Shown here in pieces: positions 24,507 through 25,377 of a stretch of 25,377 nt of DNA. The notes beneath the pieces were generated by a model. The model worked only from the letters and a program-made list of their open reading frames with translations, was not told where the DNA came from and did no database searches. Source of the stretch: JBGPBY01 sp041481485 (lineage in GTDB: Bacteria > Acidobacteriota > Terriglobia > 20CM-2-55-15); the NCBI GenBank assembly GCA_041481485.1, contig JBGPBY010000026.1, positions 1-25,377 of the forward strand. The letters are read 5' to 3'. Every line of letters begins with the position of its first letter. The stretch's first letter is position 1. Position numbers and translations under genes: made by a program.

Positions 24507-25217
24507 GTGTCGATGTCGGGAGATCTCAAACAAAACAGGATTCTCGCTGCCCTACCCTGTGACGAGTTCGATCGAATCCAGGGTCTATTGCAGATAGACT
24601 CCTATCCTTCGGGCAAGATTCTCTACGATTCCGGAGAAAGCATTTCGAATGTTTATTTTATAAACACCGGAATGGTTTCCCTGGTTTCGACGACGGATGA
24701 CGGCTCCAGCATTGAAGTCGGCGTGATCGGTCCTGAAGGAATGCTCGGGATCTCCGCCATTTTGGGATTTCACCGAATGCCTCAAAAAGCCATTGTGCAG
24801 CTGCCGCTCATTGCGGCGAAGATGTCGCTGAAAGCTCTGTCCAACGAATTGACCCTGCGAGGGAAGCTTCAGAGCCTGCTCATGCGGCAAATTTATCTGC
24901 TGCATTTTCAGGTCGCGAGGTCGGTGTTGTGCAATCGGTTCCATCACATCGAATCGCGGCTGTGCCGCTGGCTTCTGTTGAGCCGGGAACGCGTCGTCTC
25001 CGATCAATTGCCTTTGACTCAGGAGTTCATCGCCACCATGTTGGGTGTTGCGCGGCCTATGGTTACTCTCACGGCGCGCACCCTTCAAACTGCCGGTTTG
25101 ATCGACTACAAGTCGGGCCTCATCACCATTCTCGATATCAAGGGTCTCGAGGCCGCCTCATGCGATTGCTACGAAATCGTGAGGCAGGAGTCCGTTCAGT
25201 TCACAGAGTCCCGGTAA
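24507..25217 (+). CDS. Crp/Fnr-family transcriptional regulator
   Basis: A 236-residue regulator. A cyclic-nucleotide-type beta-roll spans about residues 18-125 (YPSGKILYDSGESISNVYFINTG, in parts; GPEGMLGISAILG), followed by a long dimer helix and a winged helix-turn-helix (PLTQEFIATMLGVARPMVTLTARTL). The roll lacks the RxAT phosphate-binding arginine of true cAMP receptors and there is no N-terminal cysteine cluster as in Fnr, so the effector is unknown. The start is GTG: AGGAGGA (24494-24500) lies six bases before GTG 24507 but twelve before ATG 24513. A Crp-type palindrome is found just downstream. The 140-bp gap before it shows GAGATC/GATCTC (24431-24458) but no clear promoter. Confidence 0.9.
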   Translation: MSMSGDLKQNRILAALPCDEFDRIQGLLQIDSYPSGKILYDSGESISNVYFINTGMVSLVSTTDDGSSIEVGVIGPEGMLGISAILGFHRMPQKAIVQLPLIAAKMSLKALSNELTLRGKLQSLLMRQIYLLHFQVARSVLCNRFHHIESRLCRWLLLSRERVVSDQLPLTQEFIATMLGVARPMVTLTARTLQTAGLIDYKSGLITILDIKGLEAASCDCYEIVRQESVQFTESR

Positions 25218-25244
25218 TCGGCTCTGCCAATCTATTCTTCCGAG

Positions 25245-25260
25245 TGTAAGGCACCTTACA
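25245..25260 (+). promoter_or_regulatory. Crp/Fnr-type operator, TGTAA-N6-TTACA
   Basis: A perfect 16-bp palindrome apart from its central CA step: TGTAAGG-CA-CCTTACA. The layout of half-sites TGTAA and TTACA with six bases between them is that of Crp/Fnr dimers. It lies 28 bases after the regulator's stop. A -10-like TATTGT (25283-25288) places it near -42, a class II activator position for the next gene. Confidence 0.65.
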
Positions 25261-25338
25261 GACAACCAGCCCTGCCGCTGACTATTGTTGATTAGATAGT
25301 CCAGTTTCAGCCGAACCGTCTTCGGCGAGGATTCGTCA

Positions 25339-25377
25339 ATGCAGATTCTATTGATTGACAGTGCTTCACCCCCAGAC
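25339..25377 (+). CDS. start of a gene cut by the window edge
   Basis: ATG 25339 with GAGGA seven bases upstream begins MQILLIDSASPPD, which runs off the end. A hydrophobic strand followed by an acidic residue is what the first strand of a receiver domain or a P-loop/Rossmann fold looks like, but thirteen codons cannot settle the family. It is probably the target of the Crp-type site just upstream. Confidence 0.5.
   Translation, partial: MQILLIDSASPPD

Noticed and set aside
1..25377. tRNA, rRNA, CRISPR array, insertion sequence or integrase
   Set aside because: No cloverleaf, regularly spaced repeats, transposase motif or terminal repeats were found in either strand.

Overview
The window looks like a chromosomal segment of an Acidobacteriota bacterium. 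The reasons are the gene families: Pkn-type Ser/Thr kinases with a zinc-ribbon N-terminus and large TPR sensor parts, a stand-alone PD40 propeller of the type usually fused to such kinases, a VWFA-related secreted protein, PadR next to a fragment-like ADOP N-terminal protein, and an APC-Usp permease. I cannot place it below phylum with confidence. No tRNA, rRNA, IS element or CRISPR array was seen.

Left part, all on the minus strand. An exported-protein operon reads right to left: MBL-fold hydrolase (3874-4962), VWFA-related protein (1967-3862) and a lipoprotein-like M2 peptidase (156-1943), with 11 and 23 nt gaps. It is followed by a pair of REP-like hairpins (30-78). Upstream of it lies a solitary family-5 solute-binding lipoprotein (5102-6697). 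Its start codon overlaps the stop codon of a decayed C-terminal piece of what looks like a paralogue.

Centre, minus strand, about 9 kb: a compact signalling cluster of ECF-like sigma factor (15264-15989), kinase 1 (12718-15267), secreted PD40 propeller (10937-12673), a short leftover of a second sigma gene (10800-10940) and kinase 2 (6928-10788). Sigma and kinase 1 overlap as ATGA, and so do the propeller and the sigma leftover. The 3' end of sigma plus the zinc ribbon, kinase domain and membrane segment of the kinase are duplicated. The periplasmic parts are unrelated: kinase 1 carries TPR-like, TonB-C-like and carboxypeptidase-regulatory-like parts, kinase 2 about 800 residues of TPR-type repeats. 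The cluster is most simply read as a membrane kinase / sigma module that was duplicated and given a new sensor. This is the strongest candidate for an undescribed system.

Right part, mainly plus strand. Divergent from sigma is an unusual APC-permease / Usp-like / MgtE triple fusion (16197-19667), closed by a strong hairpin. Then come a beta-lactamase-family C-terminal relic, a PadR regulator with an operator-like inverted repeat abutting its start codon and an ATGA-coupled small membrane protein, and a type I methionine aminopeptidase. A VOC protein follows on the minus strand, then a B12-binding radical SAM enzyme and a Crp/Fnr-type regulator. A 16-bp TGTAA-N6-TTACA palindrome just downstream of the regulator sits at class-II spacing before a gene cut by the window edge.
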